Assembly: GCF_009828745.1 (NCBI RefSeq)
Contig: NZ_WTSX01000001.1
Location: 186,001 to 250,000, forward strand
Direction of reading: 5' to 3'
DNA from: Erysipelothrix anatis
Lineage (GTDB): Bacteria; Bacillota_I; Bacilli_A; Erysipelotrichales; Erysipelotrichaceae
DNA length: 64,000 nt
A program made the translations under genes and the position numbers. Shown piece after piece: positions 8,554 to 16,427 of this stretch. The notes under the pieces were generated by a model, which was not told the origin of the DNA, searched no databases, and saw nothing but the letters and a program-made list of their open reading frames with translations. Every line of letters begins with the position of its first letter. The stretch's first letter is position 1.

Positions 8554-10005
8554 TTACTGCATGCTTATACGTTCATTTTTTTCCATTGAATCAATCATGC
8601 CACTTGCTTTATTTACAGTATCGTAGTTTGGATTCATAACATATAGGTCCCAACCAGGCATTGAATATGTCGAGTTACTTGTTCCTCCATATCCCTCGAG
8701 TTGATACTGTAGCACTTCCCATGAATTTCCAGTATCCAACTGATTTCTAATCAATGCTTTGAACTCCTTGTCGGACATACTCATCTGCATACTGTCACCA
8801 ACAGAAGCTAGTATTGAATCAAAATTGATTAAAATTGAAGGAGAAAGTGCACGATTCAGAAGTCCTTTTACTAATTCTTGTTGATTCCTTACTCTACCAT
8901 TATCTCCATCACTTAGATTATATCTTTCTCTTACAAACGATAACGCCTCGGCACCATCTAGTGTGTTTTGGCCCTGATTTATGTAAGGGAATGGCTTAGT
9001 TGTGGTTTTGAATGATTGATTTGAGTAAACTTCGACCCCTCCCATGGCATCTACAATTTTTTCTACAGAGCTAAAGTTTACTTTAAGATAATAGTCAATT
9101 TGAATATCCAACAATTTCTCTAACGTAGCAACTGATTCACCTACACCATAAATTCCAGCATGGGTTAGTTTATCCATAGCACCTATAGTTCCCAATTCAA
9201 CGTGATAATCTCTAGGTACTCCGGTTAACAATATTTGATTTGTATTTGGATTTACCGTCATTATCATATTTACGTCTGATCTAGAAACTGATGACACGGG
9301 ACCATATGTATCAATACCAGTTAGGTAGATAGAGAAAGTTTCATTTAGCACATCTACGTTAGCTTTTTGGACAGTCGACTCAACTTCATAAGTAACATAA
9401 CCTACAACTCTAGTTTGACTTGTAAAATCTTTGTTAATTTCTTCAACTAAACTTCTATGAGATTCGCTAAGTAAAATTGCATCTAAATCATTAGAAATTA
9501 AATCTTTTTGAAGAGAATCATACATAGTATAATTTTCAAGAGAATCAAGATTTAGATTTTTTTCTAAAAATAGAGCTTTGGATTTTTCTATATTTTTGGA
9601 ATCCATTTGTGTATTTGCCCCTATTTTTTTACCCGCTAATTCAGTGAGTGAATTATATGGACTATCTTTTTCTACAACTACTGAGATTACATGCGTGTCT
9701 TTATTCGCACCTGTAATTAGATTTACAAAGTTACCTCCTTTCATCAAATAACGGCTTCCTAGCACCAATGACAAGCTTAGTACCAGACTAAGTATTTTCG
9801 AAAAAACTTGAAGTTTTCCTTTAGTCTTATAAACCAGTATTGACATAAATAGAAATAATACCAATAACGACGCTGTTATTGGTATAAAGAACTTCATAGG
9901 TAATAAACCAATAGTATAAATAAAATATACAGTGACCGCAGTCGCAACAAACTGAACCAAGAGAATGAACCACTTTCGACTCAAAATGAATTCTTTGTTT
10001 TTCAT
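8554..10005 (-). CDS. LCP (LytR-CpsA-Psr) family polymer transferase, copy 2
   Basis: A 483-residue membrane protein with three N-terminal membrane segments, an extracellular middle domain (about residues 105-200, resembling a periplasmic-binding fold) and the LCP catalytic domain. Visible LCP motifs are SRSDVNMIMTV (about 238), VPRDYHV (about 265), KLTHAGIYG, and the arginine cluster LSFVRERYN and RVRNQQELV (about 355-370). LCP enzymes move polysaccharide from undecaprenyl pyrophosphate to peptidoglycan. The start MKNKEFIL was chosen because GAGAGGT precedes it; ten more in-frame codons lie upstream without a site. It is the first gene behind the twin-palindrome promoter. It is clearly paralogous to the LCP gene at 11509-12978. 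Confidence 0.9.
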   Translation of the reverse strand: MKNKEFILSRKWFILLVQFVATAVTVYFIYTIGLLPMKFFIPITASLLVLFLFMSILVYKTKGKLQVFSKILSLVLSLSLVLGSRYLMKGGNFVNLITGANKDTHVISVVVEKDSPYNSLTELAGKKIGANTQMDSKNIEKSKALFLEKNLNLDSLENYTMYDSLQKDLISNDLDAILLSESHRSLVEEINKDFTSQTRVVGYVTYEVESTVQKANVDVLNETFSIYLTGIDTYGPVSSVSRSDVNMIMTVNPNTNQILLTGVPRDYHVELGTIGAMDKLTHAGIYGVGESVATLEKLLDIQIDYYLKVNFSSVEKIVDAMGGVEVYSNQSFKTTTKPFPYINQGQNTLDGAEALSFVRERYNLSDGDNGRVRNQQELVKGLLNRALSPSILINFDSILASVGDSMQMSMSDKEFKALIRNQLDTGNSWEVLQYQLEGYGGTSNSTYSMPGWDLYVMNPNYDTVNKASGMIDSMEKNERISMQ

Positions 10006-10031
10006 AAAATTAAATACCTCTCTATTACAAT

Positions 10032-10043
10032 GCAAATATTTGC
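10032..10043. promoter_or_regulatory. Palindromic operator candidate, proximal copy
   Basis: GCAAATATTTGC is a perfect 12-bp palindrome inside the 17-base sequence AATGCAAATATTTGCTT (10029-10045). The identical 17-mer recurs at 10074-10090, exactly 45 bases away. This copy lies in the 5' leader of the LCP2 operon. Confidence 0.6.
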
Positions 10044-10061
10044 TTTAAATTAGCTCTAATA

Positions 10062-10070
10062 ATAATACCA
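10062..10070 (-). promoter_or_regulatory. Extended -10 promoter of the LCP2/exopolysaccharide operon
   Basis: On the minus strand TGG-TATTAT matches an extended -10 element; no good -35 is seen at 17 bases. The distal palindrome covers the -35 position and the proximal palindrome lies just past the start of transcription. Confidence 0.45.
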
Positions 10071-10076
10071 TAAAAT

Positions 10077-10088
10077 GCAAATATTTGC
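10077..10088. promoter_or_regulatory. Palindromic operator candidate, distal copy
   Basis: Second perfect copy of GCAAATATTTGC, over the -35 region of the LCP2 promoter. It is followed directly by a tandem repeat of CTTGCGTGA (10088-10105) and by TCGCACGCA, which can pair with TGCGTG, so several regulatory sites may be packed here. Confidence 0.6.
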
Positions 10089-10298
10089 TTGCGTGACTTG
10101 CGTGATAGATTCGCACGCACATATTACGCATGTATTTCATTTCCGTTATACAAAATCAAAAACTTACGTACATACAATATTACTACTCTGTCAGCTAGAT
10201 CCAACCCATATTATTAAAAATACTACTTCAATTCTAGACACAATTTCAGGGGAAACAAGCACTCGGATAAACCCATTTCAATATCATTCTATTTTGTC

Positions 10299-11348
10299 TT
10301 ACTGAATCCTATTTCTTTCATTAATTGTAGATAACCGCTTTATGACTAAATCTATAATTAAGGCTGATACAAGTGAGAGTGAGAATACTAATAATGTCGT
10401 TATTGGAAACCACATGTATTTTTGATTTACATTCGTTACAACACTATTGAGTTGCGTATAAACGAGTTTATCAAACATGTATGAAATTAGATACGCCCCC
10501 AATGATGCGTTACTTAGCATTCTTAAAATATTTTTAAATCTTTGTGACAATCCTGAACTGTCAATATTGAGTAGCAGAACAAATAAAAAATAAGCAATTA
10601 GAATATACTGAATGGAGCCCCATCCTTGATACTGACCATTACTAAATGCGCCCCCAAAACTTCTATAATAACCAATTGCTCCTGCTGCTAGAGTAGCAAG
10701 AATTAGGAGCATGATGTTTGTACTTCTTTTAATTTTTGGTTGGTACTCGCAGATATACGCTCCAATAAAGTAGTATGTTAGTGGGTAAAGAATTTCCCAA
10801 AATTGAGGAACAATTTTATCATAGTCATAAGATTTAGCGGGTTGTAGCCACCAACTCCAATTTCTGTATTCATTATAATTAAGCAATAACGGAAGTGCTG
10901 TTAATGCGATAAATGTTAAAATCAAGATTTGCTTATGTTTCTTACTTTCAAGTCCGTGGTACATCAGGTTAATAAATGGAATAAGTAAGAATAATCCGAG
11001 GTACATCTCGATGTACCAACTATAATTTGCTGCTGAGAAATCTAATATTTTGAAAAAACCATCTTCAATTGAATAATTCGTTTTGAAGTAAATATTGGAG
11101 AATATTAGTAAGATTATCGAAATTACGACGTATGTAATATAAGTATGAATGATACCTTTGTAATATTTCCGACTGAGTGTCTTTTTATTCATCAAGTAAC
11201 CCGTGATCATTATGAACAATGGAACACAGTACATAAAAAACGATCTAACTGTAATTGCAAAGAATAACTTTGCACCCGAAACTTGGATTTCATAAAACCC
11301 AGTATTTAGGAAAAAATGCACACCTACGACTCCAAATAAAGCTACCAA
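10299..11348 (-). CDS. Acyltransferase 3 family membrane protein; true start probably frameshifted
   Basis: At least 349 residues with about ten membrane segments, of the acyltransferase-3 (OafA/WecH-like) family that O-acetylates or O-acylates surface sugars. The open frame shown begins at a TTG with no RBS and misses the family's N-terminal Ile-Asp-x-x-Arg motif. In-frame codons upstream encode KKRNSSIDIIRLVALFGVVG, so the motif exists. A GTG at 11384-11386 with GGGAG 6 bases before it is one base out of frame, across a run of five A on the minus strand; six A would join them as MRKKRNSSIDIIRL. The gene may be off, phase-variable or mis-sequenced. Seen: frame, RBS and motif. Inferred: cause. 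Confidence 0.75.
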   Translation of the reverse strand: MVALFGVVGVHFFLNTGFYEIQVSGAKLFFAITVRSFFMYCVPLFIMITGYLMNKKTLSRKYYKGIIHTYITYVVISIILLIFSNIYFKTNYSIEDGFFKILDFSAANYSWYIEMYLGLFLLIPFINLMYHGLESKKHKQILILTFIALTALPLLLNYNEYRNWSWWLQPAKSYDYDKIVPQFWEILYPLTYYFIGAYICEYQPKIKRSTNIMLLILATLAAGAIGYYRSFGGAFSNGQYQGWGSIQYILIAYFLFVLLLNIDSSGLSQRFKNILRMLSNASLGAYLISYMFDKLVYTQLNSVVTNVNQKYMWFPITTLLVFSLSLVSALIIDLVIKRLSTINERNRIQ

Positions 11349-11414
11349 TCGAATGATATCGATTGAACTGTTTCTCTTTTTCTCACTTAATTCTCCCTGT
11401 ATCTATCCACAGTA

Positions 11415-11453
11415 AATACTCGCCTAATTTGCAAGCCAAACCAGGCGAGTATT
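11415..11453. repeat. 11-bp inverted repeat between LCP1 and the acyltransferase
   Basis: AATACTCGCCT (11415-11425) and AGGCGAGTATT (11443-11453) form a perfect stem with a 17-base loop. No T run follows on the minus strand, so it is not a typical terminator. It could limit read-through or protect the mRNA end. Confidence 0.5.
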
Positions 11454-11508
11454 ACTGCATTAATTGATTTGTTAGTATCTTACATCACTTTGATTGATGC
11501 GAATTAAT

Positions 11509-12978
11509 TTATCGTTTTACTTCTATTTTTTTGTGCGCTTCCATATCTTCAATATATTTTTTCGCTTGAGCGACTGATTCTGGAATTGGTTCAAATACAT
11601 ATTGGTTCCAACCTGTCATGGAATGTGTCGTCATACTGTATGCTTCCGTTCCAACTAGCTGATTTTGTTGAATGTCCCATGATGGGTTCTTGTCGATTTG
11701 CATTCGGATTAAACGTGTGAGGTCATCGTCACTCATATTTGTTTCTATGCTATCCCCAATTGTTGATAATACCTGAGTATAGTTCAATAAAAATGATGGC
11801 GACGTTAATGAATTAATAATTCCTTTCATCAATTCTTGTTGGTGCACGACACGATCCTCATCTCCTCGCGGGAAGGCTTTTCTCTCACGCGCAAACATTA
11901 ACGCTTCATAGCCGTTTAAGTCATTTTTCCCAACATTGTAGTGCAGTGATGGATCCACGGTAGAATTGAAGTTGAATTTAGATTCAACCGTAACCCCACC
12001 GAGTGCGTCCACAACCGTCTCAACCGAACTGAAGTTTACTCTGACATAGAAGTCAACATCGATGTCCAATAATTTCTCGACAGTCGTCACGGTCTCATTA
12101 ATACCATATATTCCTGAATATGTGAGTTTATCCATCTCTCCAATTGTTCCTAACTCAACATGATAATCACGTGGAATACTTGTTAGCAGAATTTGATTTG
12201 TTTTTGGATCAACTGTAACTAACATATTTACGTCAGAACTCGCGACGGTTGATACTGGTCCGTACGTATCAATTCCTGAGATTAGAATCGTAAACGTATC
12301 TTTTAAAACATTCGCGCCCGTATTTCGTACATTTGTTTTTTGTGTATAACTTACCTGTTCGATAATGCGTGTTTGTTTACTAAACTCAGGATTCACTTGT
12401 TCAACCATCATTCGATGGTTCTCACTGAGAAGCATAACTTGTGTCGTTCCATTTAATAAGTCTCTTTGTAGTCCTTCGTAGGTTTCATAAGGATCAATAG
12501 ACGGCGTGAACTTGTGTTCTTTTTCGAATAGTTCGACCGCTTTATCCACATTGACTTTATCTTGAGATGTATTTGCACTGAATGGAAATGCTTTAACGTC
12601 TTCAAGCTTCATATATTGACTGTTCGCATCAACAATCACTGATACCACGTGCGTTTCATATTCAGCTCCGGTAATTGCATCTATGAATGACACACCTTTA
12701 CTTGCATAGAAACAGCCAATGACCAGAACTAAACTTAGCGCCATATTCATGATCTTCACGAAATTATTAAACCAACCACGTGACTTGAATAGCACAACAC
12801 CACTGATTGCGATTGCACCTAAAAGTATTACTGCAATTATGATATTGTATTTTAGTGGCAATAGGCCTGTGTAATAAATATAGCCAACAGTAAATAAACC
12901 AACAATAAGCTGAATTGTAAATATCGTTTTATTGCGGGTTATAATAGACTCTTTTGTTTTTTTTGTTTTGCTTTTCAT
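11509..12978 (-). CDS. LCP (LytR-CpsA-Psr) family polymer transferase, copy 1
   Basis: A 489-residue membrane protein with the same layout as copy 2: three N-terminal membrane segments (about residues 18-100), an extracellular middle region, then the LCP catalytic domain with ASSDVNMLVTV, IPRDYHVELG, KLTYSGIYG, LMFARERKAFPRGDEDRVVH and IDVDFYVRVNFSSVE. It should attach a polysaccharide to the cell wall. GAGGT lies 6 bases before the ATG. About 160 bases separate it from the acyltransferase. The pairwise match to copy 2 along the whole length implies an old tandem duplication with the acyltransferase now between them. Confidence 0.9.
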   Translation of the reverse strand: MKSKTKKTKESIITRNKTIFTIQLIVGLFTVGYIYYTGLLPLKYNIIIAVILLGAIAISGVVLFKSRGWFNNFVKIMNMALSLVLVIGCFYASKGVSFIDAITGAEYETHVVSVIVDANSQYMKLEDVKAFPFSANTSQDKVNVDKAVELFEKEHKFTPSIDPYETYEGLQRDLLNGTTQVMLLSENHRMMVEQVNPEFSKQTRIIEQVSYTQKTNVRNTGANVLKDTFTILISGIDTYGPVSTVASSDVNMLVTVDPKTNQILLTSIPRDYHVELGTIGEMDKLTYSGIYGINETVTTVEKLLDIDVDFYVRVNFSSVETVVDALGGVTVESKFNFNSTVDPSLHYNVGKNDLNGYEALMFARERKAFPRGDEDRVVHQQELMKGIINSLTSPSFLLNYTQVLSTIGDSIETNMSDDDLTRLIRMQIDKNPSWDIQQNQLVGTEAYSMTTHSMTGWNQYVFEPIPESVAQAKKYIEDMEAHKKIEVKR

Positions 12979-13134
12979 AGGTTACCTCGTAACTTTAACC
13001 TTAATTTTACCATGAATACGTGTCACAACATTAGTTTCAAAAAGTTTTTCCGATAATTTCACAATCTTTAATTTCACATTAGACAAAGATTAGCGTAAAT
13101 TGTGAATGGATCTACGTTTGGTACGAATTCGATA

Positions 13135-13169
13135 CATATAAAAAGAACGGTCATCTTGGACCGTTCTTT
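13135..13169 (-). terminator. Terminator overlapping the end of the HxlR gene
   Basis: AAAGAACGGTC (13142-13152) and GACCGTTCTTT (13159-13169) form an 11-bp stem followed by T on the minus strand. The HxlR stop codon (13151-13153) lies inside the hairpin. Confidence 0.8.
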
Positions 13170-13483
13170 ACATGATTGATTCCCCATTCGTGTAACTGGG
13201 ACAAAATAGGTTCGATTGTCATTCCATATGGTGTCATCGAATAAACAACTTTAGGTGGAATTTCTGGAAATTCCTCCCTCAAAATGAGCCCCTCATCTTC
13301 AAGTTCCTTGAGTTGACTGGATAGCATTTTAGGCGTGATGCCAACAAGTTCACGTTTTAATTCGCCATAACGCATCGAACCCTTCGAAATTAACGTCAAT
13401 AAAATGGCTGGCTTCCATTTACCACTAATAATTGATAAAGCATCATCAACTTTACAAAAAACAACATTTTCAATTTTCGACAT
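13151..13483 (-). CDS. HxlR-family winged-helix transcriptional regulator
   Basis: A 110-residue DNA-binding protein. It has the conserved N-terminal cysteine (Cys10 in VVFCKVDDALSIISGKWKPA), the winged-helix core MRYGELKRELVGITPKMLSS and the wing SQLKELEDEGLILREEF. HxlR proteins such as YodB and HypR sense quinones, aldehydes or disulfide stress through this cysteine and repress nearby oxidoreductases. The start MSKIEN was chosen because GAGGG lies 7 bases before this ATG. It is divergent from the monooxygenase/FMN reductase pair, its likely target. Repeats in the shared promoter region are listed separately. Confidence 0.9.
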   Translation of the reverse strand: MSKIENVVFCKVDDALSIISGKWKPAILLTLISKGSMRYGELKRELVGITPKMLSSQLKELEDEGLILREEFPEIPPKVVYSMTPYGMTIEPILSQLHEWGINHVKNGPR

Positions 13484-13502
13484 ATTCGCCCTCACTCCAC
13501 TT

Positions 13503-13540
13503 AATAGTATCTTTTTTGATACCGTCAATAGTATCTTTTT
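13503..13540. promoter_or_regulatory. Candidate HxlR operators in the divergent promoter region
   Basis: AATAGTATCTTTTT occurs at 13503-13516 and again at 13527-13540 (24-base period). The first copy pairs with GATAC (13518-13522) as GTATC-N6-GATAC. A further inverted repeat, GCACTT-AA-AAGTGC, lies at 13551-13564. Confidence 0.45.
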
Positions 13541-13625
13541 GGGAACTAGTGCACTTAAAAGTGCCTACTTCACAAGCTAAAAATATTATAGCATACTTGT
13601 CTTATCAGAAAGGTGGTTCTACACT

Positions 13626-14681
13626 ATGAAGAAATTTGAAATTGGCATTTACTCACTTGGAGATTATCTATCAGATCCTGCTACAGGTTCGATTGTATCG
13701 GAGCAACAACGCATCGAAGAAATTATCCAAGCAGCTAAACTTGCTGACGAATTAGGACTCGATGTATTTGCATTAGGTGAATCACATCAAGAACATTTTA
13801 TATCACAAGCTCACGCTGTTATTCTTGGAGGTATAGCGCGCGAAACAAAGAACATAACAATCTCCAGTTCTGCAACAATCGTTTCAACATCTGACCCAGT
13901 ACGGGTATACGAAAACTTTTCCACAATTGATTTAATGTCTAACGGACGTGCCGAAATTGTCGGTGGACGTGCATCAAGAATCGGACTCTTTAGTCTCTTA
14001 GGTTACAACGTTCGTGATTACGAAGCATTGTTTGAAGAAAAATTCGAAATGTTATTACAACTAAATAAAGAAAGTGTTGTTAATTGGAGTGGCCGTTTCC
14101 GTGCACCCTTAGAAAATGCAGTTTTATATCCAAAACCACTTAAAGGTCGTTTACCAATTTGGCGTGCAGTCGGTGGTCCTCCATACAGTGCCGTCTTAGC
14201 AGGACAACAAGGCGTTCCAATGATGCTTGCGACCTTAGGAGGTCCAGCAACGCTCTTTAATCACTCTGTGCGCACATACCGCGATAACTATATCGCAGCA
14301 GGTCATGACCCTGAAAATATGATTGTTGGTGTTACAAATCTATTCCATACAGCAGAAACTGATCAAGAAGCGTTTAAGAACTTCTATAAATACATCAACC
14401 ACACATTCTTAAGTGCAAATGGTCACGGATTTAACCGCGAAGCATATGTTGATGCATTAGATAAACGTAATGTAATGTTAGTTGGAAGCCCTGAAACCAT
14501 TATTGAAAAAATACTGTACCAATACGACGTTTATAACAACGATCGAATCATGTTACAACTTGATCTTGGGGGCATGCCTTGGGAACAAGTAAAATACAAC
14601 ATTGAAGTGATTGGTAATGTCATTGCACCTCGTGTACGTGAAGAAATTGCCAAACGTCAATTAGCGAAAGTAGAGGCTTAA
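13626..14681 (+). CDS. LLM-class flavin-dependent oxidoreductase (luciferase-like)
   Basis: A 351-residue TIM-barrel protein of the bacterial luciferase-like monooxygenase family, using reduced FMN and oxygen. It shows the family opening FEIGIYSLGD, the DVFALGESHQEHF segment, SSSATIVSTSDPVRVYENFS and GRAEIVGGRASRIG. AGAAAGGTGG precedes the ATG. The next gene, overlapping its stop codon, is an NADPH-dependent FMN reductase that could supply reduced flavin, making a two-component monooxygenase. The divergent HxlR regulator suggests induction by electrophiles or quinones. The natural substrate is not known. Confidence 0.88.
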   Translation: MKKFEIGIYSLGDYLSDPATGSIVSEQQRIEEIIQAAKLADELGLDVFALGESHQEHFISQAHAVILGGIARETKNITISSSATIVSTSDPVRVYENFSTIDLMSNGRAEIVGGRASRIGLFSLLGYNVRDYEALFEEKFEMLLQLNKESVVNWSGRFRAPLENAVLYPKPLKGRLPIWRAVGGPPYSAVLAGQQGVPMMLATLGGPATLFNHSVRTYRDNYIAAGHDPENMIVGVTNLFHTAETDQEAFKNFYKYINHTFLSANGHGFNREAYVDALDKRNVMLVGSPETIIEKILYQYDVYNNDRIMLQLDLGGMPWEQVKYNIEVIGNVIAPRVREEIAKRQLAKVEA

Positions 14682-15226
14682 TGATGAAAGTTTTAGGTAT
14701 TTTCGGTTCTGTATTCGGAACCAAAACGCGCATCGCTATGCAAAATATCAAATTTAGTGATGGTGTTGATTATGAAATTGTTGACTTGAGTGAATTGGAC
14801 ATCATGTTTGCAGATGGACGTGACTTTCGAGATTTTGAAGGAGATACGCGAACATTAGTTGAGAAAATTATTGCTGCGGACGCAATTATCGTGGGAACAC
14901 CAGTCTTCCAAGCATCTATCCCTGGGGCTTTAAAAAACGTATTTGATCTTTTACCCGTCGATTCGATTAAAGACAAAGTTGTCGGAATCGTCGTAACTGC
15001 TGGTTCTCCACGCCACTATCTTGTTGCAGAATATCAACTCAAACCAGTCTTAACATACATGAAGGCTGCGTTGTTGGAAAAATATGTATTCATCGAAGGA
15101 CGTGATTTCCTCAAAGAAGATATAATTGAAGACGATGTTCATTTCCGCCTTCGCAATCTTGCACGTCAAGTTGAGAATCGTGTTGACCAAATAAAAAAAG
15201 AATATGAGGCGCGCTACGACTTCTAG
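14681..15226 (+). CDS. NADPH-dependent FMN reductase (flavodoxin-like)
   Basis: A 181-residue flavodoxin-fold protein. It has the phosphate-binding opening VLGIFGSVFGTKTRIAM, the ADAIIVGTPVFQASIPGALK segment that contacts flavin in this family, and IVVTAGSPRHYL. It should reduce FMN with NAD(P)H for the monooxygenase upstream. The first ATG overlaps the TAA of that gene (TAATG); a second ATG three bases on has better spacing from GAGG, so the start may be 14684. The operon ends at the terminator at 15356-15393. Confidence 0.87.
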   Translation: MMKVLGIFGSVFGTKTRIAMQNIKFSDGVDYEIVDLSELDIMFADGRDFRDFEGDTRTLVEKIIAADAIIVGTPVFQASIPGALKNVFDLLPVDSIKDKVVGIVVTAGSPRHYLVAEYQLKPVLTYMKAALLEKYVFIEGRDFLKEDIIEDDVHFRLRNLARQVENRVDQIKKEYEARYDF

Positions 15227-15355
15227 CGGTGATTACAACTACCAACCTCCTGGTATGTTTTCCCGAATTAATTCTTATGATCCCTTGAATTAGTATAGAA
15301 AAACAGCCGTTGAATCGCTAGCGCGTTGATGGTTCGATGCGGCTCAATCCATCTA

Positions 15356-15393
15356 AGAGATGAACGTTCAGTACAAACGTTCATCTCTTTTTA
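15356..15393 (+). terminator. Strong terminator after the FMN reductase gene
   Basis: A 13-bp perfect stem, AGAGATGAACGTT (15356-15368) and AACGTTCATCTCT (15376-15388), is followed by TTTTT. It lies 130 bases after the reductase stop and 53 bases before the LicT-like start, so it could also attenuate that gene if a promoter lies between 15227 and 15355. Confidence 0.88.
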
Positions 15394-15446
15394 GTTTCAT
15401 CATTGCTTAATTTAATGTATCATAACTTTAAACATGAGGAGGAAAC

Positions 15447-16280
15447 ATGAAGACCGAAAAAAATTATACAATCGTGAAGGTATTAAATAATAGTTCTGTT
15501 ATCGTCAAGGATTTGTTCTTTGAAGTCATCTTCATGGGACGGGGGATTGGTTTTGGTCAAAAACCAGGAGAATTACTAGTTAAAGGTACTGAATACGATA
15601 AATCGTACAAATTAACCATTCACAAGAATGAGTTCCATAGAATTATTAGTGGCTATAGTGACGATATTGTTGTCATGGTCATGGAAACAATTCGGCAGAT
15701 TACCAAACATGACTTTGGAAGTTTTGGAACTGAAGAATTGATTACGTTAGCAGATCATCTTGCTGCAATGTTTCAACGCATTGAAAGTGGTGTTGCTGTA
15801 ACTACTTATTTTTCGCACGAAACCAAAGCACTTTATCCACAATCATTTGCACATGCACAGCAGCTCTGCGAAGTCATCTTAAGAAATTATCGCGTAGAAA
15901 TTCCCGATGCGGAAATTGCCTATATTGCACTTTATATCCAAAATCTACGAAATGCCGGAGCAAAACGACAATTAGAGCAACTGCATGTCGTCGTTATTGA
16001 ACTCGAGCAATACTTGATTGAGCATGGACATGAACTGAACAAAGATTCTATTCATTATGCCCGTCTTCTAACTCATATTCGCTTTATCGTGGAGTCAACA
16101 TTATCTAACAAGAAAGCATTGAACCAAGTTGTCAGCACAACAATTGTTGAAACGTATCCTGTTTATGCCGACTATGCACGAGATATCATCGCAATCATTG
16201 AAAAAGAAATTGGAGTTGGACTTGCTGAGGATGAGTTAGCATATCTTGTAATACACCTTGTTAATGTCTTAGAGAATTAA
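15447..16280 (+). CDS. BglG/LicT-family transcriptional antiterminator
   Basis: A 277-residue RNA-binding regulator with an N-terminal CAT domain (VLNNSSVIVKDLFFEVIFMG, RGIGFGQKPGELL), PRD1 (about residues 70-170, with ELITLADHLAAMF and FSHETKALYP) and PRD2 (about 175-277, with SIHYARLLTHIRF and DELAYLVIHLVN). Phosphorylation of PRD histidines by PTS proteins controls its binding to a RAT hairpin, which prevents termination. The target is visible 60-120 bases downstream, before the PTS gene. GAGGAGGAAAC precedes the ATG. Confidence 0.92.
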   Translation: MKTEKNYTIVKVLNNSSVIVKDLFFEVIFMGRGIGFGQKPGELLVKGTEYDKSYKLTIHKNEFHRIISGYSDDIVVMVMETIRQITKHDFGSFGTEELITLADHLAAMFQRIESGVAVTTYFSHETKALYPQSFAHAQQLCEVILRNYRVEIPDAEIAYIALYIQNLRNAGAKRQLEQLHVVVIELEQYLIEHGHELNKDSIHYARLLTHIRFIVESTLSNKKALNQVVSTTIVETYPVYADYARDIIAIIEKEIGVGLAEDELAYLVIHLVNVLEN

Positions 16281-16290
16281 TATTTCGTTT

Positions 16291-16304
16291 TTTAAGCGTT
16301 TACA
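16291..16304. promoter_or_regulatory. Catabolite response element (cre) candidate
   Basis: TTTAAGCGTTTACA differs at one base from TGTAAGCGTTTACA, a good match to CcpA cre sites. It directly abuts the -35 box of the PTS promoter, a position expected to repress. Confidence 0.5.
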
Positions 16305-16332
16305 TTGACATTATATTTCAACGTGGTATATT
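16305..16332 (+). promoter_or_regulatory. Promoter of the PTS gene
   Basis: TTGACA (16305-16310) and TATATT (16327-16332) are separated by 16 bases, with TGG directly before the -10 box (extended -10). Confidence 0.7.
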
Positions 16333-16337
16333 TGTAT

Positions 16338-16403
16338 TAGGCGTGCAATCTAACGGAGCAAGAGCCAAAGCAACATTTTTTGATGTCGCTTTGGCTCTTT
16401 TTC
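16338..16403 (+). promoter_or_regulatory. RAT antiterminator target overlapping a Rho-independent terminator
   Basis: A RAT-like element, GGCGTGCAATCTAACGGAGC followed by AAGAGCC (16340-16366), overlaps the left arm of a terminator hairpin AGAGCCAAAGC (16361-16371) / GCTTTGGCTCT (16388-16398) ending in TTTTT. Binding of the LicT-type protein to the RAT would block the hairpin. This is the classic bgl/sac layout. Confidence 0.8.
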
Positions 16404-16427
16404 TTTTGCACAGAAGGAGGAAGCAAT

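Noticed and set aside
10075-10305. 76-codon plus-strand ORF in the LCP2 promoter region
   Set aside because: No RBS, overlaps the palindromic promoter and runs into the acyltransferase end; composition is not protein-like.
11415-11453. Terminator after LCP1
   Set aside because: The stem is good but no T run follows on the minus strand, so it is recorded only as an inverted repeat.
15300-15355. Second RAT element before the LicT-like gene
   Set aside because: Some pairing is possible (AGCCG/CGGCT), but the conserved RAT bases seen at 16340-16366 are absent.
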